Source of the DNA: Litorimonas haliclonae
GTDB lineage: Bacteria > Pseudomonadota > Alphaproteobacteria > Caulobacterales > Maricaulaceae
Length of the DNA stretch: 64,000 bases
Direction: 5' to 3'
NCBI RefSeq assembly: GCF_965138505.1
Contig: NZ_CBCSCO010000001.1
Coordinates: 1 to 64,000 of the forward strand
Positions within the stretch are counted from its first letter, which is position 1. Each line of letters opens with the position of its first letter. Shown piece by piece: positions 55,289 to 64,000 of the stretch. A model generated the notes under the pieces. It was not told where the DNA came from. It saw only the letters and a program-made list of their open reading frames with translations, and ran no database searches. The translations under genes and the position numbers were made by a program.

Positions 55289-56386
55289 TTAAATCTTATC
55301 GCCGATAAAAACGACGATGGTGGATACAAACACGACCGCCACAAGCGAGGTCGGGAGGAATACTTTCCATCCCAAACGCATCAACTGATCATAGCGGTAA
55401 CGGGGCACAATGGCTTTCACCATGGCAAACATAAAGAAGAGAAAGGCCGTTTTCAGAAGGAACCACAAAATAGGTGGTACAAATTGAAAGCCTACATCCA
55501 GAGGCGCGTGCCAGCCGCCAAAGAATAGAACGGTCATAACTGAGCAAAGCAGCATGATATTCACATATTCGCCGAAGAAATACATCAGGAAGGGTGTCGA
55601 GGAATATTCGACTTGATACCCGGCCACGAGCTCGGATTCCGCTTCCGGAAGGTCAAAAGGCGGACGGTTCGTCTCAGCCAAAGCAGAGATGAAGAACAGG
55701 ATGCCCATATAAAACATGACGGGAAATAGCAGAAGATTCCAAATTCCAAACTCGCCGACGGGGTTTAGACGGAACATATTCCAATTAAAGAAACCGCCCG
55801 CTTGATAATTTACAATTTCCGTCAAATTCATGGAACCGGTGATGAAGATAACCGTCAGAATAATAAAGCCGATTGAGACCTCATAAGAGACCATTTGCGC
55901 GGCAGACCGCAGCGCGCCCATGAAGGGGTATTTGGAGTTAGAGGCCCAACCGCCGATGATAATGCCGTAAACGCCAAGCGAACTAATCGCCAGAATATAG
56001 AGAATGCCGATATTGATATCGGACATGACCCATCCAGGCGCAACAGGCACCACGGCCCAGGCGAGAAACGCCATAACAAGCGTTAAAACCGGCGCTAGAA
56101 TAAATAAGAATTTGTCAGATCCCGCAGGCACGACAATCTCTTTGAAGAAGAATTTTAAAGCGTCGGCAATTGTCTGTAAAAGGCCAAAAGCCCCCACCAC
56201 ATTCGGCCCGCGGCGCATTTGAACCGCGGCCCAAATCTTGCGGTCAGCCAGAACGAGCGCGGCCACAAGCAACGCCAAAACAAGAACAAATCCAAGGACT
56301 TGCAGGAATTTTAGCCCAAACCAAACTAAGGGGGATAAGTCCCCCCAAAACGGGCCGGTCGCCAATATTGTCATCATATCAGCCAT
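55289..56386 (-). CDS. nuoH: NADH-quinone oxidoreductase subunit H
   Basis: 365 residues, eight to nine membrane helices. Quinone-site lining: AAVQMRRGPNVVGAFGLLQ near the N-terminus, AETNRPPFDLPEAESELVAGY in the conserved acidic loop, and VPRYRYDQLMRLGWK near the C-terminus. It overlaps the nuoG stop by one base. Confidence 0.95.
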   Translation of the reverse strand: MADMMTILATGPFWGDLSPLVWFGLKFLQVLGFVLVLALLVAALVLADRKIWAAVQMRRGPNVVGAFGLLQTIADALKFFFKEIVVPAGSDKFLFILAPVLTLVMAFLAWAVVPVAPGWVMSDINIGILYILAISSLGVYGIIIGGWASNSKYPFMGALRSAAQMVSYEVSIGFIILTVIFITGSMNLTEIVNYQAGGFFNWNMFRLNPVGEFGIWNLLLFPVMFYMGILFFISALAETNRPPFDLPEAESELVAGYQVEYSSTPFLMYFFGEYVNIMLLCSVMTVLFFGGWHAPLDVGFQFVPPILWFLLKTAFLFFMFAMVKAIVPRYRYDQLMRLGWKVFLPTSLVAVVFVSTIVVFIGDKI

Positions 56387-58488
56387 TATTCCGCCGCCAC
56401 TTTAATATCTTCATCTGCAATCACAGCAGAGCACTCCGCCATCACATTAGACGCCCGGGCTATCGGGTTCGTCATATAAAAATCGGAAATCGGGTTTTTC
56501 AAAGCCTCACTCGAAAGCTCGCCCTTTACGCCCAATTTGCTGGTGTCAAAGGCCCCAGCATCAGTTGCCCCGGGGGCCACGTCCAGACTTATGAAAGTTG
56601 GGTGATCGGCAAAGAGCTTTTCACGTAGGGCGTGAATATTGTCGTACGGAAGCACTTTGTTCAAATGCCCTGACAAAGCCCGGAGGATGGCCCAATCTTC
56701 TTTGGCATCGCCTTTCGGCGCGATAGCGCGGGAGCCGAGCTGTACCCGGCCTTCCATATTTACATAAATACCGTCTTTTTCAGTATAGGCCGCACCGGGC
56801 AAGATGATGTCTGCGACATGCGCGCCTGCATCGCCGTGGTGGCCCTGATAAATTACGAAAGCGTCTTTTAGCTTGGACGTGTCCAGCTCATCCGCGCCCA
56901 TCAAATAGACGGTTTCAATTTCGCCGGAGGCTGCGCCGTCAAGAATCGCGTCCGTCGACTTACCGTTCTCGCCTGGAACAAATCCCATATCCAGACCCGC
57001 CACGCGGGACGCGGCTGTGTGAAGGACATTAAATCCATTCCAATCGTCACGGACAATCTTGGAAGACATCGCGCCAACCGCGTTTAAAAGAGCTGCGCCG
57101 TCTTTTCCGCATAAGGCCGCAGCGCCAACAATGACAACAGGGTTTTTCGCCGCTTTAAACGTTTTTGCAAAACCGGAGCGCGACTTCGCAAATTTAGCCA
57201 CATCCGCCGCAGAGCTGCCGACATGCTCAAACTCATAAGTTAAATCAGCGGCTTCTCCGATAACGCCGACTTCTGTATTGCCGGTCAGCCAAGCTTTACG
57301 GATACGCGTGTTCACCAAAGGCGCTTCATGGCGCGGATTGGTTCCGATGAGTAAGATAGCGTCTGCTTTTTCGACTCCGGCAATAGTCGTATTGAAGAGA
57401 TATTCCTGACGAGCGCCGGTCCCCAAAATAGAGCCATCCTGACGGCAATCAATATTCTTAATCTCAAGCGTTTCAGCGAGATCTTTCATCGCTTTCATAG
57501 ACTCGGCATCACATAAATCGCCAGCGATAACGCCAATTTTTTCGGGCGCGCCGGACATTTTTTCTGCGACCAAAGCAAGAGTTTCATCCCATCCTGCCGC
57601 GCGGAGCTTGCCGTTTTCGCGAATATAAGGTTTATCTAATCGCTGACGCCCAAGGCCATCCCAAACAAAACGCGTTTTGTCTGAAATCCACTCTTCGTTC
57701 ACATCATCATTAACGACCGGCAAAATACGCAGAACCGCGCCGCCGCGGCTGTCCACGCGAATGTTAGAGCCAACGGCGTCCATCACATCGACGGATTCAA
57801 TCTTGTCGAGCTCCCATGGACGGGCATTGAAAGCATAAGGTTTAGACGTCAGCGCCCCAACCGGACACAAATCGATAACATTACCGGAAAGCTCAGACGT
57901 CAGGGACTGTTCCAAATAAGTCGTAATTTCGGCGTCTTCGCCGCGCGAAGCCATGCCGATTTCCTGAACGCCGCCGACCTCGGTGACAAAGCGGACGCAG
58001 CGCGTACACTGAATACAGCGGGTCATGATCGTATTGACTAGGGGGCCCATAAATTTGTCATCGACCGCGCGTTTATTCTCTTCAAATCTTGAACTATCGC
58101 GGCCATAGGCCATTGCTTGGTCTTGCAGATCGCACTCGCCGCCTTGGTCACAAATCGGGCAATCAAGCGGGTGGTTGATCAGCAGGAATTCCATCACGCC
58201 TTCGCGCGCTTTTTTCACGACTTCGGAATTCGTGCGGATGTTGGCAGGCGTACCGTCGCGGTTTGGGCGGAGGTCTTTGACCTGTAAGGCACAAGAGGCT
58301 TGCGGCTTAGGGGCGCCTTCCCATTCGACGAGACACATACGGCAGTTACCGGCCACAGACAGGCGCTCATGATAGCAGAAACGCGGAATTTCCGCGCCGC
58401 CATACTCTTCGCAGGCCTGCATCAGAGTGTATTCGCCCGGCACTTCATATTCAGTGCCGTCAATATTGATTTTGCGTAGGTCAGACAT
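56386..58488 (-). CDS. nuoG: NADH-quinone oxidoreductase subunit G
   Basis: 700 residues. N-terminal 2Fe-2S ferredoxin domain (Cys in IPRFCYHERLSVAGNCRMC), then the His/Cys-ligated cluster (HPLDCPICDQGGECDLQD) and the 4Fe-4S pair (CIQCTRCVRF, later LCPVGALT). A molybdopterin-oxidoreductase-like fold without cofactor makes up the remainder. Confidence 0.95.
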   Translation of the reverse strand: MSDLRKINIDGTEYEVPGEYTLMQACEEYGGAEIPRFCYHERLSVAGNCRMCLVEWEGAPKPQASCALQVKDLRPNRDGTPANIRTNSEVVKKAREGVMEFLLINHPLDCPICDQGGECDLQDQAMAYGRDSSRFEENKRAVDDKFMGPLVNTIMTRCIQCTRCVRFVTEVGGVQEIGMASRGEDAEITTYLEQSLTSELSGNVIDLCPVGALTSKPYAFNARPWELDKIESVDVMDAVGSNIRVDSRGGAVLRILPVVNDDVNEEWISDKTRFVWDGLGRQRLDKPYIRENGKLRAAGWDETLALVAEKMSGAPEKIGVIAGDLCDAESMKAMKDLAETLEIKNIDCRQDGSILGTGARQEYLFNTTIAGVEKADAILLIGTNPRHEAPLVNTRIRKAWLTGNTEVGVIGEAADLTYEFEHVGSSAADVAKFAKSRSGFAKTFKAAKNPVVIVGAAALCGKDGAALLNAVGAMSSKIVRDDWNGFNVLHTAASRVAGLDMGFVPGENGKSTDAILDGAASGEIETVYLMGADELDTSKLKDAFVIYQGHHGDAGAHVADIILPGAAYTEKDGIYVNMEGRVQLGSRAIAPKGDAKEDWAILRALSGHLNKVLPYDNIHALREKLFADHPTFISLDVAPGATDAGAFDTSKLGVKGELSSEALKNPISDFYMTNPIARASNVMAECSAVIADEDIKVAAE

Positions 58489-58491
58489 TCT

Positions 58492-59799
58492 CTACTCCGC
58501 CGCCTCTACAAAGACAGGTTTATTGACGCGGTAATTATCGATGCGCTCTTCAATTTCGTGGCGGAAGTGACGGATGAGGCCTTGAATGGGCCAAGCCGCC
58601 GCATCGCCGAGGGCGCAAATTGTATGGCCTTCGACCTGTTTCGTCACGTCCAGCAGCATATCAATTTCGGACGTTTCCGCCTCGCCGCGCACCATACGTT
58701 CCATGACGCGCCACATCCAGCCCGTGCCTTCACGGCACGGCGTACACTGACCGCAGCTCTCATGTTTGTAGAAATAGGAAATCCGCGCGATCGCTTTCAC
58801 GACGTCGGTGGATTTATCCATAACAATCATCGCCGCCGTTCCGAGACCGGATTGATTTTCGCGTAGCGCGTCAAAATCCATCAGGACTGTATCACAAATC
58901 TCTTTCGGCAGGAGCGGAACAGACGATCCGCCCGGAATAACGCATTTCAAATTGTCCCATCCACCGCGCACGCCGCCAGCATAGGTTTCAATCAGCTTTT
59001 TCATCGGAATAGAGAGGGACTCTTCGACGTTACAAGGCTTGTTGACGTGACCTGAAATCGAGAAGACTTTCGTGCCTTTATTATTGTCGCGTCCAAATTG
59101 CGTCCACCAGTCAACGCCGCGGCGCAAAATCGTTGGAACAACAGCGATAGATTCGACATTATTTACCGTGGTCGGGCAGCCATAAAGACCTGCCCCCGCC
59201 GGGAATGGCGGCTTCAAACGCGGCTGACCTTTTTTGCCCTCAAGAGATTCGAGCAAAGCCGTCTCTTCGCCGCAAATATAGGCCCCTGCGCCGTGATGCA
59301 TATAGATATCGAAATCCCAACCGGAGCCGCAGGCATTCTTGCCGACAAGTCCAGCCGCATAGGCTTCGTCAATCGCCGCCTGCAGGCGTTGACGTTCCTG
59401 AATATATTCACCGCGTACATAGATGTAGCACGCATGGGCCTGCATAGCGAAGGACGCCACGAGACAGCCTTCGATCAGCAAATGCGGCTCATGACGGAGC
59501 ATATCACGGTCTTTACAAGAGCCTGGTTCTGACTCATCGGCGTTGACGACAAGGTAGTGGGGACGCACGCCAACTTCTTTGGGCATGAATGACCATTTCA
59601 GGCCTGTCGGGAAACCCGCGCCGCCGCGTCCACGAAGACCGGAAGATTTCACCTGATCGATAATCCAGTCGCGCCCCTGCGATAAAATCGCTTCGGTGCC
59701 CAGCCAAGCTCCGCGGTCGCGCGCGGCATCAAGGCTCCAATCCTGGAACCCGTAGAGGTTCGTGAAAATACGGTCTTTATCTTGAAGGAGATCTGCCAT
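58492..59799 (-). CDS. nuoF: NADH-quinone oxidoreductase subunit F
   Basis: 435 residues. NADH/FMN subunit: SGLRGRGGAGFPTGLKWSF (NADH loop), an FMN site around NADESEPGSCKDRD, and the N3 cluster ligands ESCGQCTPCREG plus the distal Cys in HTICALGDAA. It lies 2 bases after nuoE. Confidence 0.95.
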   Translation of the reverse strand: MADLLQDKDRIFTNLYGFQDWSLDAARDRGAWLGTEAILSQGRDWIIDQVKSSGLRGRGGAGFPTGLKWSFMPKEVGVRPHYLVVNADESEPGSCKDRDMLRHEPHLLIEGCLVASFAMQAHACYIYVRGEYIQERQRLQAAIDEAYAAGLVGKNACGSGWDFDIYMHHGAGAYICGEETALLESLEGKKGQPRLKPPFPAGAGLYGCPTTVNNVESIAVVPTILRRGVDWWTQFGRDNNKGTKVFSISGHVNKPCNVEESLSIPMKKLIETYAGGVRGGWDNLKCVIPGGSSVPLLPKEICDTVLMDFDALRENQSGLGTAAMIVMDKSTDVVKAIARISYFYKHESCGQCTPCREGTGWMWRVMERMVRGEAETSEIDMLLDVTKQVEGHTICALGDAAAWPIQGLIRHFRHEIEERIDNYRVNKPVFVEAAE

Positions 59800-59801
59800 G
59801 G

Positions 59802-61031
59802 TTATGCCTTACCCTTCTTTGCAGCCGTCTTCTTTGCCGCTTCTTTTTTATCGGCTGGCTTTTTCTTAGCAACTTTCTTCTCGGCGGCCTTAAGGTCGCG
59901 ATCCAAATCTTTTGCCTGCTTAACCCATCCGTCACGCTTAATTCGCCCTGGGAATTTCTGAACCGTCTCTTCTACCTGTTTGATATCGGCCGCTTTCCAA
60001 GCGCCGATCTGGCGATAGTAATAAACGCCCTTTTCATTCAGGTCGCGCTCGAAAGCCGGGCCAATACCTTTGATTTTTTTCAAATCATCCTTAGGGCCAT
60101 CCGTTGGGCCGTCCTCATATAGAAGCTGAATGTCTTTTTTCTGTTTCGCTTTCGCTTCGGTCTCGTCTTTCGTCATCCGCTCTGGAGCAGATTTAGAGGC
60201 GCGAGCAGGCTTCCCGGCGAATGGCTCTTCATCAACCAGACCTTCGGATAAGTCTTTACCGACATTGTCACCGCGCTTTTTCGGATCCCGACTGGCTTTC
60301 AACTCCGGATCGACCCAACCGCCGCGTGTGGCACGTCTTTCTTTCGGGTCCCACTCATAATAATTGAGCTTTGCTTTCTTGTCGGCATTAGGGAGCTGAA
60401 CCATCTTTGTTGTGTGATATGGCGCATGACCTTTCAAAGTCAGCGCCCCGCCTTCCGGCTCAGAGGTATGCCGACCGCTTTGCGATCCCGGCTTGGGCTC
60501 TTTTCCGGCGACCAGGTCATCCAGAACGCTCTCAAGCGACTCCGCTGTGAGGTCTTCGTAATAATGATCGCTCTCGGAATTAGAAATCTGAACCATTGGC
60601 GCGTTGGCGCAGGAGCCGAGACACTCGACTTCAAGCCAAGACAGCTTGCCGTCCTTTGACAGCGTATTTTGCGCGCCGATTTTACGCTTGAGCATATCTT
60701 TTAACTCGTCAGACCCCCGCAGCCAGCAAGGCGTCGTACCGCAAAGCTGAACGTAATGCGTTCCGACGGGTCTCAGGTTAAACATGGTGTAAAAGGTCGC
60801 GACTTCGTAAACACGGATATAGGCCATGCCGAGCATATCGCCAACGAGGCGCAGAGCCTTCTCTGGCAGCCAGCCGTCGCCGTCCTTCTGAACAATCCAG
60901 AGCGCCGGAATCAGAGCCGAACGCTGCCGCCCGTCAGGATATTTCGCCACCCACTTTTCGATTTCTTTCTTCGCCTTGGCGGAGATTGAAAACTCGTCAG
61001 GTTGTCTTATGGCAAGACGTCTTGCACTCAT
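59802..61031 (-). CDS. nuoE: NADH-quinone oxidoreductase subunit E with long C-terminal extension
   Basis: 409 residues, about twice the usual 160-220. The first ~165 residues are the thioredoxin-like 24-kDa subunit with the N1a 2Fe-2S ligands CGTTPC and ECLGSC. Next comes a polar, charged region (~195-310). A helix-hairpin-helix-like domain starting KKIKGIGPAFERDLNEKG (~315-385) and a Lys/Ala-rich basic tail (384-409) follow. Extended NuoE proteins with such HhH appendages are known in alphaproteobacteria. The same kind of domain ends RpsB here. The start overlaps the nuoD end by 4 bases. Confidence 0.95.
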   Translation of the reverse strand: MSARRLAIRQPDEFSISAKAKKEIEKWVAKYPDGRQRSALIPALWIVQKDGDGWLPEKALRLVGDMLGMAYIRVYEVATFYTMFNLRPVGTHYVQLCGTTPCWLRGSDELKDMLKRKIGAQNTLSKDGKLSWLEVECLGSCANAPMVQISNSESDHYYEDLTAESLESVLDDLVAGKEPKPGSQSGRHTSEPEGGALTLKGHAPYHTTKMVQLPNADKKAKLNYYEWDPKERRATRGGWVDPELKASRDPKKRGDNVGKDLSEGLVDEEPFAGKPARASKSAPERMTKDETEAKAKQKKDIQLLYEDGPTDGPKDDLKKIKGIGPAFERDLNEKGVYYYRQIGAWKAADIKQVEETVQKFPGRIKRDGWVKQAKDLDRDLKAAEKKVAKKKPADKKEAAKKTAAKKGKA

Positions 61032-62224
61032 CGGTCAATCTCTCCGAACACGATGTCGAGCGACCCGAGGATCGCGGAAACATCGGCGAGCATATGCCCT
61101 TTATTTAGATAATCCATGGCGGCCAAATGCGGGAATCCCGGCGCCCGGATTTTACAGCGGTAAGGCTTATTCGATCCGTCAGAGACGAGATAGACGCCAA
61201 ACTCGCCTTTTGGCGCTTCGACGGCGGTGTAGACTTCGCCCTTTGGCACGTGAAAACCTTCGGTATAAAGTTTAAAGTGATGGATGAGCGCTTCCATGCT
61301 CTGCTTCATCACAGCGCGGCGCGGCGGCACGACTTTATTGTCTTCGGTCATGACCGGACCGTTCGGCATTTTCTCGAGACATTGCTGCATGATCTTCACG
61401 GATTCATACATCTCGTCGACGCGGCAGAGATAACGGTCATAGCAATCGCCGTTTTTGCCGAGCGGAATTTTGAAGTCGAGCTCTGAATAAACTTCATAAG
61501 GCTGCGTGCGGCGCAGATCCCATGGAATGCCCGACCCGCGCACCATAATGCCAGAGAAGCCCCAATCATAGCAGTCCTGCTTGGACACCACACCGATATC
61601 GACGTTTCGCTGTTTGAAAATTCTGTTTTCGGTGAGCAGCGTTTCAATATCGTTGAGCTTTTGCGGGAACTGTTCACACCATACAGCCAAATCATTCAGC
61701 AAGGCCTCAGGCAAATCCTGGTGCACCCCGCCCGGCCGGAAGTAATTAGCGTGCATGCGGGAGCCGCAGGCGCGTTCATAGAACACCATAAGCTTTTCAC
61801 GCTCCTCAAAGCCCCAGACCGGTGGCGTCAACGCGCCGACATCCATCGCCTGCGTTGTCACATTCAAAAGATGGGACAGGATACGTCCAATTTCGGAATA
61901 TATGACGCGGATAAATTGCGCGCGGCGCGGCACACCAATATTGGTCAGCTTTTCAATGGCGAGGCAAAACGCGTGCTCCTGATTCATCGGCGCGACATAG
62001 TCGAGACGGTCAAAATACGGGATCGCTTGCAGATAGGTCTTGTGCTCGATCAGTTTTTCCGTACCGCGATGCAAAAGACCGATATGCGGGTCAACGCGCT
62101 CAACAATCTCGCCCTCAAGCTCAAGGACAAGACGCAACACGCCATGGGCCGCGGGATGCTGCGGGCCGAAATTAATGGTGAAGTTACGGTCATCACCTTC
62201 GAGGATGGCTTCTTGTTTACTCAT
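61028..62224 (-). CDS. nuoD: NADH-quinone oxidoreductase subunit D
   Basis: 398 residues. 49-kDa subunit of the quinone-binding module: FGPQHPAAHGVLRLVLELEG, GLLHRGTEKLIEHKTY, LDYVAPMNQEHAF, and the closing GSLDIVFGEIDR. Separate from NuoC (not fused as in E. coli). It overlaps nuoC by 4 bases. Confidence 0.95.
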   Translation of the reverse strand: MSKQEAILEGDDRNFTINFGPQHPAAHGVLRLVLELEGEIVERVDPHIGLLHRGTEKLIEHKTYLQAIPYFDRLDYVAPMNQEHAFCLAIEKLTNIGVPRRAQFIRVIYSEIGRILSHLLNVTTQAMDVGALTPPVWGFEEREKLMVFYERACGSRMHANYFRPGGVHQDLPEALLNDLAVWCEQFPQKLNDIETLLTENRIFKQRNVDIGVVSKQDCYDWGFSGIMVRGSGIPWDLRRTQPYEVYSELDFKIPLGKNGDCYDRYLCRVDEMYESVKIMQQCLEKMPNGPVMTEDNKVVPPRRAVMKQSMEALIHHFKLYTEGFHVPKGEVYTAVEAPKGEFGVYLVSDGSNKPYRCKIRAPGFPHLAAMDYLNKGHMLADVSAILGSLDIVFGEIDR

Positions 62225-62820
62225 GACTTAGCCTCCTCCGCTTTCTCATCGCCCGGAAGGATATATTTCGCGCCTTCCCACGGGCTCATGAAGTCGAAGC
62301 TGCGGTATTCTTGCGGAAGGTTGACCGGCTCATAGACCACGGATTTGCGTTCTTCGTCATAGCGAACCTCGACAAAGCCGGAGAGCGGGAAGTCTTTGCG
62401 CAAGGGATACCCTTCGAAACCGTAATCGGTCAGCAGACGTCGCATGTCAGGATGTTCGTCAAAAACGATGCCGTACATATCGAAAGCTTCGCGCTCATAC
62501 CAATTGGCGTTTGGGAAAACCTCGGCCACGGAATGCACGGGAATTTCTTCGTCGGTCGTCACTTTAATACGAATGCGCGTATTATGCGCCATAGACATCA
62601 TGTGATAGACCACATCAAAACGGCGTTCGCGAGCCGGATAGTCTACGCCGCAAATATCAATCAAAGACGTAAATTTGCAAATCGGATCATCGCGCAAAAA
62701 GGTGATAACCTTCACGATTTCGGCGCGACGCGCATTAATGGTCAGCTCTCCAAAGGAGATTTCCGCAGAATTTACGGCATCGTCCATTTGGTCGACGATA
62801 TGGTCTCTCAGATCTTCCAT
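62221..62820 (-). CDS. nuoC: NADH-quinone oxidoreductase subunit C
   Basis: 199 residues. 30-kDa subunit with the signature NWYEREAFDMYGIVFDEHPDM (split) and RLLTDYGFEGYPLRKDFPL. ATG 62820 is chosen, 2 bases after the nuoB stop; the longer frame to 62907 lies within nuoB. Confidence 0.95.
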   Translation of the reverse strand: MEDLRDHIVDQMDDAVNSAEISFGELTINARRAEIVKVITFLRDDPICKFTSLIDICGVDYPARERRFDVVYHMMSMAHNTRIRIKVTTDEEIPVHSVAEVFPNANWYEREAFDMYGIVFDEHPDMRRLLTDYGFEGYPLRKDFPLSGFVEVRYDEERKSVVYEPVNLPQEYRSFDFMSPWEGAKYILPGDEKAEEAKS

Positions 62821-62822
62821 GA

Positions 62823-63395
62823 CTATCTCTGAATATTGCCTTCGCGGCGGATTTTTTTCTGCAACTGCAAGATACCGTAAACGAGCGCTTCGGCTGTCGG
62901 AGGACATCCGGGCACATAAACATCGACAGGCACGATACGATCACAGCCGCGCACGACCGCGTATGAATAGTGATAATAGCCACCGCCATTGGCGCAGGAG
63001 CCCATAGAGATCACATAGCGCGGGTTCGGCATCTGGTCATAAACCTTGCGAAGCGCAGGCGCCATTTTATTAGTGAGCGTTCCCGCCACGATCATCACAT
63101 CGGACTGACGAGGGGACGCGCGCGGCGCAAAGCCAAATCGCTCCACATCATAACGCGGCATAGAAGCCTGCATCATTTCAACCGCGCAACACGCCAAACC
63201 AAACGTCATCCACATCAAAGAGCCGGTACGAGCCCAAGTGACGAGGTCGTCAGAAGCCGCCGTGATAAAACCCTTATCAGCAAGCTGATTGCTTAGCCCG
63301 TCGAAAAACGGGTCATGCTTTTTGGGGTCGTAAGCGGGCGAGCCCATGTCGCGGGCCGCTTCGCCGTAATTGTTTTCAGGGGTGAGGATAGCCAT
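62823..63395 (-). CDS. nuoB: NADH-quinone oxidoreductase subunit B
   Basis: 190 residues. Carries terminal cluster N2: ligands in GLACCAVEMM, SMGSCANGGGYYHYSY and YVPGCPPTAEAL. A good AGGAGACG ribosome site precedes the ATG. 9 bases after nuoA. Confidence 0.95.
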   Translation of the reverse strand: MAILTPENNYGEAARDMGSPAYDPKKHDPFFDGLSNQLADKGFITAASDDLVTWARTGSLMWMTFGLACCAVEMMQASMPRYDVERFGFAPRASPRQSDVMIVAGTLTNKMAPALRKVYDQMPNPRYVISMGSCANGGGYYHYSYAVVRGCDRIVPVDVYVPGCPPTAEALVYGILQLQKKIRREGNIQR

Positions 63396-63404
63396 AGTCG
63401 TCTC

Positions 63405-63770
63405 CTATTCCCAATCCAGTGCGCCGCGTTGCCATGCATAAGCAAGGCCTGCCGCCAGTTCCGCGAGGAAAATCATCACCACTGCCCAGCCCCAGAAGTC
63501 CACCTGATCGAGCGTCACGGCGTATGGGAATAGAAAGGCAACCTCAATATCAAAAATAATGAACAGGATGGCGACGAGATAAAATCGTACGTCAAATTTC
63601 ATCCGCGAATCGTCAAAAGCGTTAAACCCGCACTCATAAGTCGAGATTTTTTCCGCGTCAGGATTGGACGGCGCAAAAATTTTGGCCGCGCCCAGAAAGA
63701 CAAGGCTGAGGGCCGTGGCAATCGCAAAAAGGATAATAACCGGTAGGTATTCCAGCAAAAACTCGTTCAT
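63405..63770 (-). CDS. nuoA: NADH-quinone oxidoreductase subunit A
   Basis: 121 residues. Three membrane helices with the conserved YECGFNAFDDSRMKFDVRFY loop and DIEVAFLFPYAV. First gene of the 14-gene nuo run. A weak ribosome site (AAGAGC) precedes the ATG. Confidence 0.95.
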   Translation of the reverse strand: MNEFLLEYLPVIILFAIATALSLVFLGAAKIFAPSNPDAEKISTYECGFNAFDDSRMKFDVRFYLVAILFIIFDIEVAFLFPYAVTLDQVDFWGWAVVMIFLAELAAGLAYAWQRGALDWE

Positions 63771-64000
63771 GACAGCTCTTATTACTTGTCTTTAAATTCG
63801 ACCTGAAAGCGAGACCTGAAAGTGTACGGGACTCACGATTACACAATGTCCACAATCGGGCGGAACCTAGAGATGCGGCCACCAGATTGCAACAGTCCTT
63901 TAACGTGAAAACCACAGCTTTTCCACTGCGACACTTACACTAAATATGCGAATAAGTCGCAATAAAAGAAAGGCTTAGAGAGCTCTTATCAATCGTCTTT
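63771..64000 (-). promoter_or_regulatory. upstream region of the nuo operon
   Basis: A 230-base non-coding stretch that should hold the nuo promoter. I find no convincing -35/-10 pair. A 15-bp inverted repeat TGCGA-N5-TCGCA lies at 63947-63961 and may be a regulator site. Confidence 0.35.

Overview
The window is a chromosomal segment of an alphaproteobacterium, most likely a marine relative of Caulobacter in the Maricaulales/Hyphomonadales. The evidence is the gene order (nuoA-N, birA, coaX, rnj, mce, DUF1467, proS, lolC-lolD, dnaE, rpsB-tsf, pyrH-frr-uppS-cdsA-dxr-rseP-bamA-skp-lpxD-fabZ-lpxA-lpxI-lpxB), the use of LpxI rather than LpxH, and SOS boxes of the alphaproteobacterial GTTC-N7-GTTC / GAAC-N7-GAAC type. 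The species cannot be fixed from sequence reading alone.

Left part (1-9 kb) is a looser, accessory-like region. It has a possible gene cut by the window edge, a VOC-fold protein flanked by short palindromic repeats, a pair of exported amidohydrolase-like proteins (one has lost its metal-binding HxH), and an HCCA-isomerase/SDR pair. It also holds a compact island with a secreted RHS-repeat protein carrying a variable cysteine-containing C-terminus, followed by two tandem paralogous four-helix membrane proteins. This looks like a polymorphic toxin with duplicated immunity genes. The RHS gene appears frameshifted within its signal peptide.

Middle-left (9-22 kb): tpiA diverges from ppiD-trpE-trpG-trpD-trpC, then come lexA, comEC (opposite strand), gltX and gltA. 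The trp genes are interrupted by two copies of a ~140-bp nested palindromic element. A third, inverted copy follows lexA. The moaC-moeA pair often found between trpC and lexA in alphaproteobacteria is absent.

Right part (22-63.8 kb) is one run of genes on the minus strand. In transcription order it begins with the 14-subunit respiratory Complex I (nuoA-N), then cofactor and RNA genes, lipoprotein export, DNA polymerase III alpha, translation factors, isoprenoid/phospholipid synthesis, outer-membrane assembly and lipid A synthesis. NuoE and ribosomal protein S2 both carry an extra C-terminal helix-hairpin-helix-like domain.

The most interesting item is a 31-codon single-helix membrane peptide immediately upstream of dnaE (41066-41161, minus), too short for usual gene callers, preceded by a perfect SOS box (GTTC-N7-GTTC at 41187-41201). 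Position, size, membrane character and SOS control match SidA, the DNA-damage division inhibitor known from Caulobacter.
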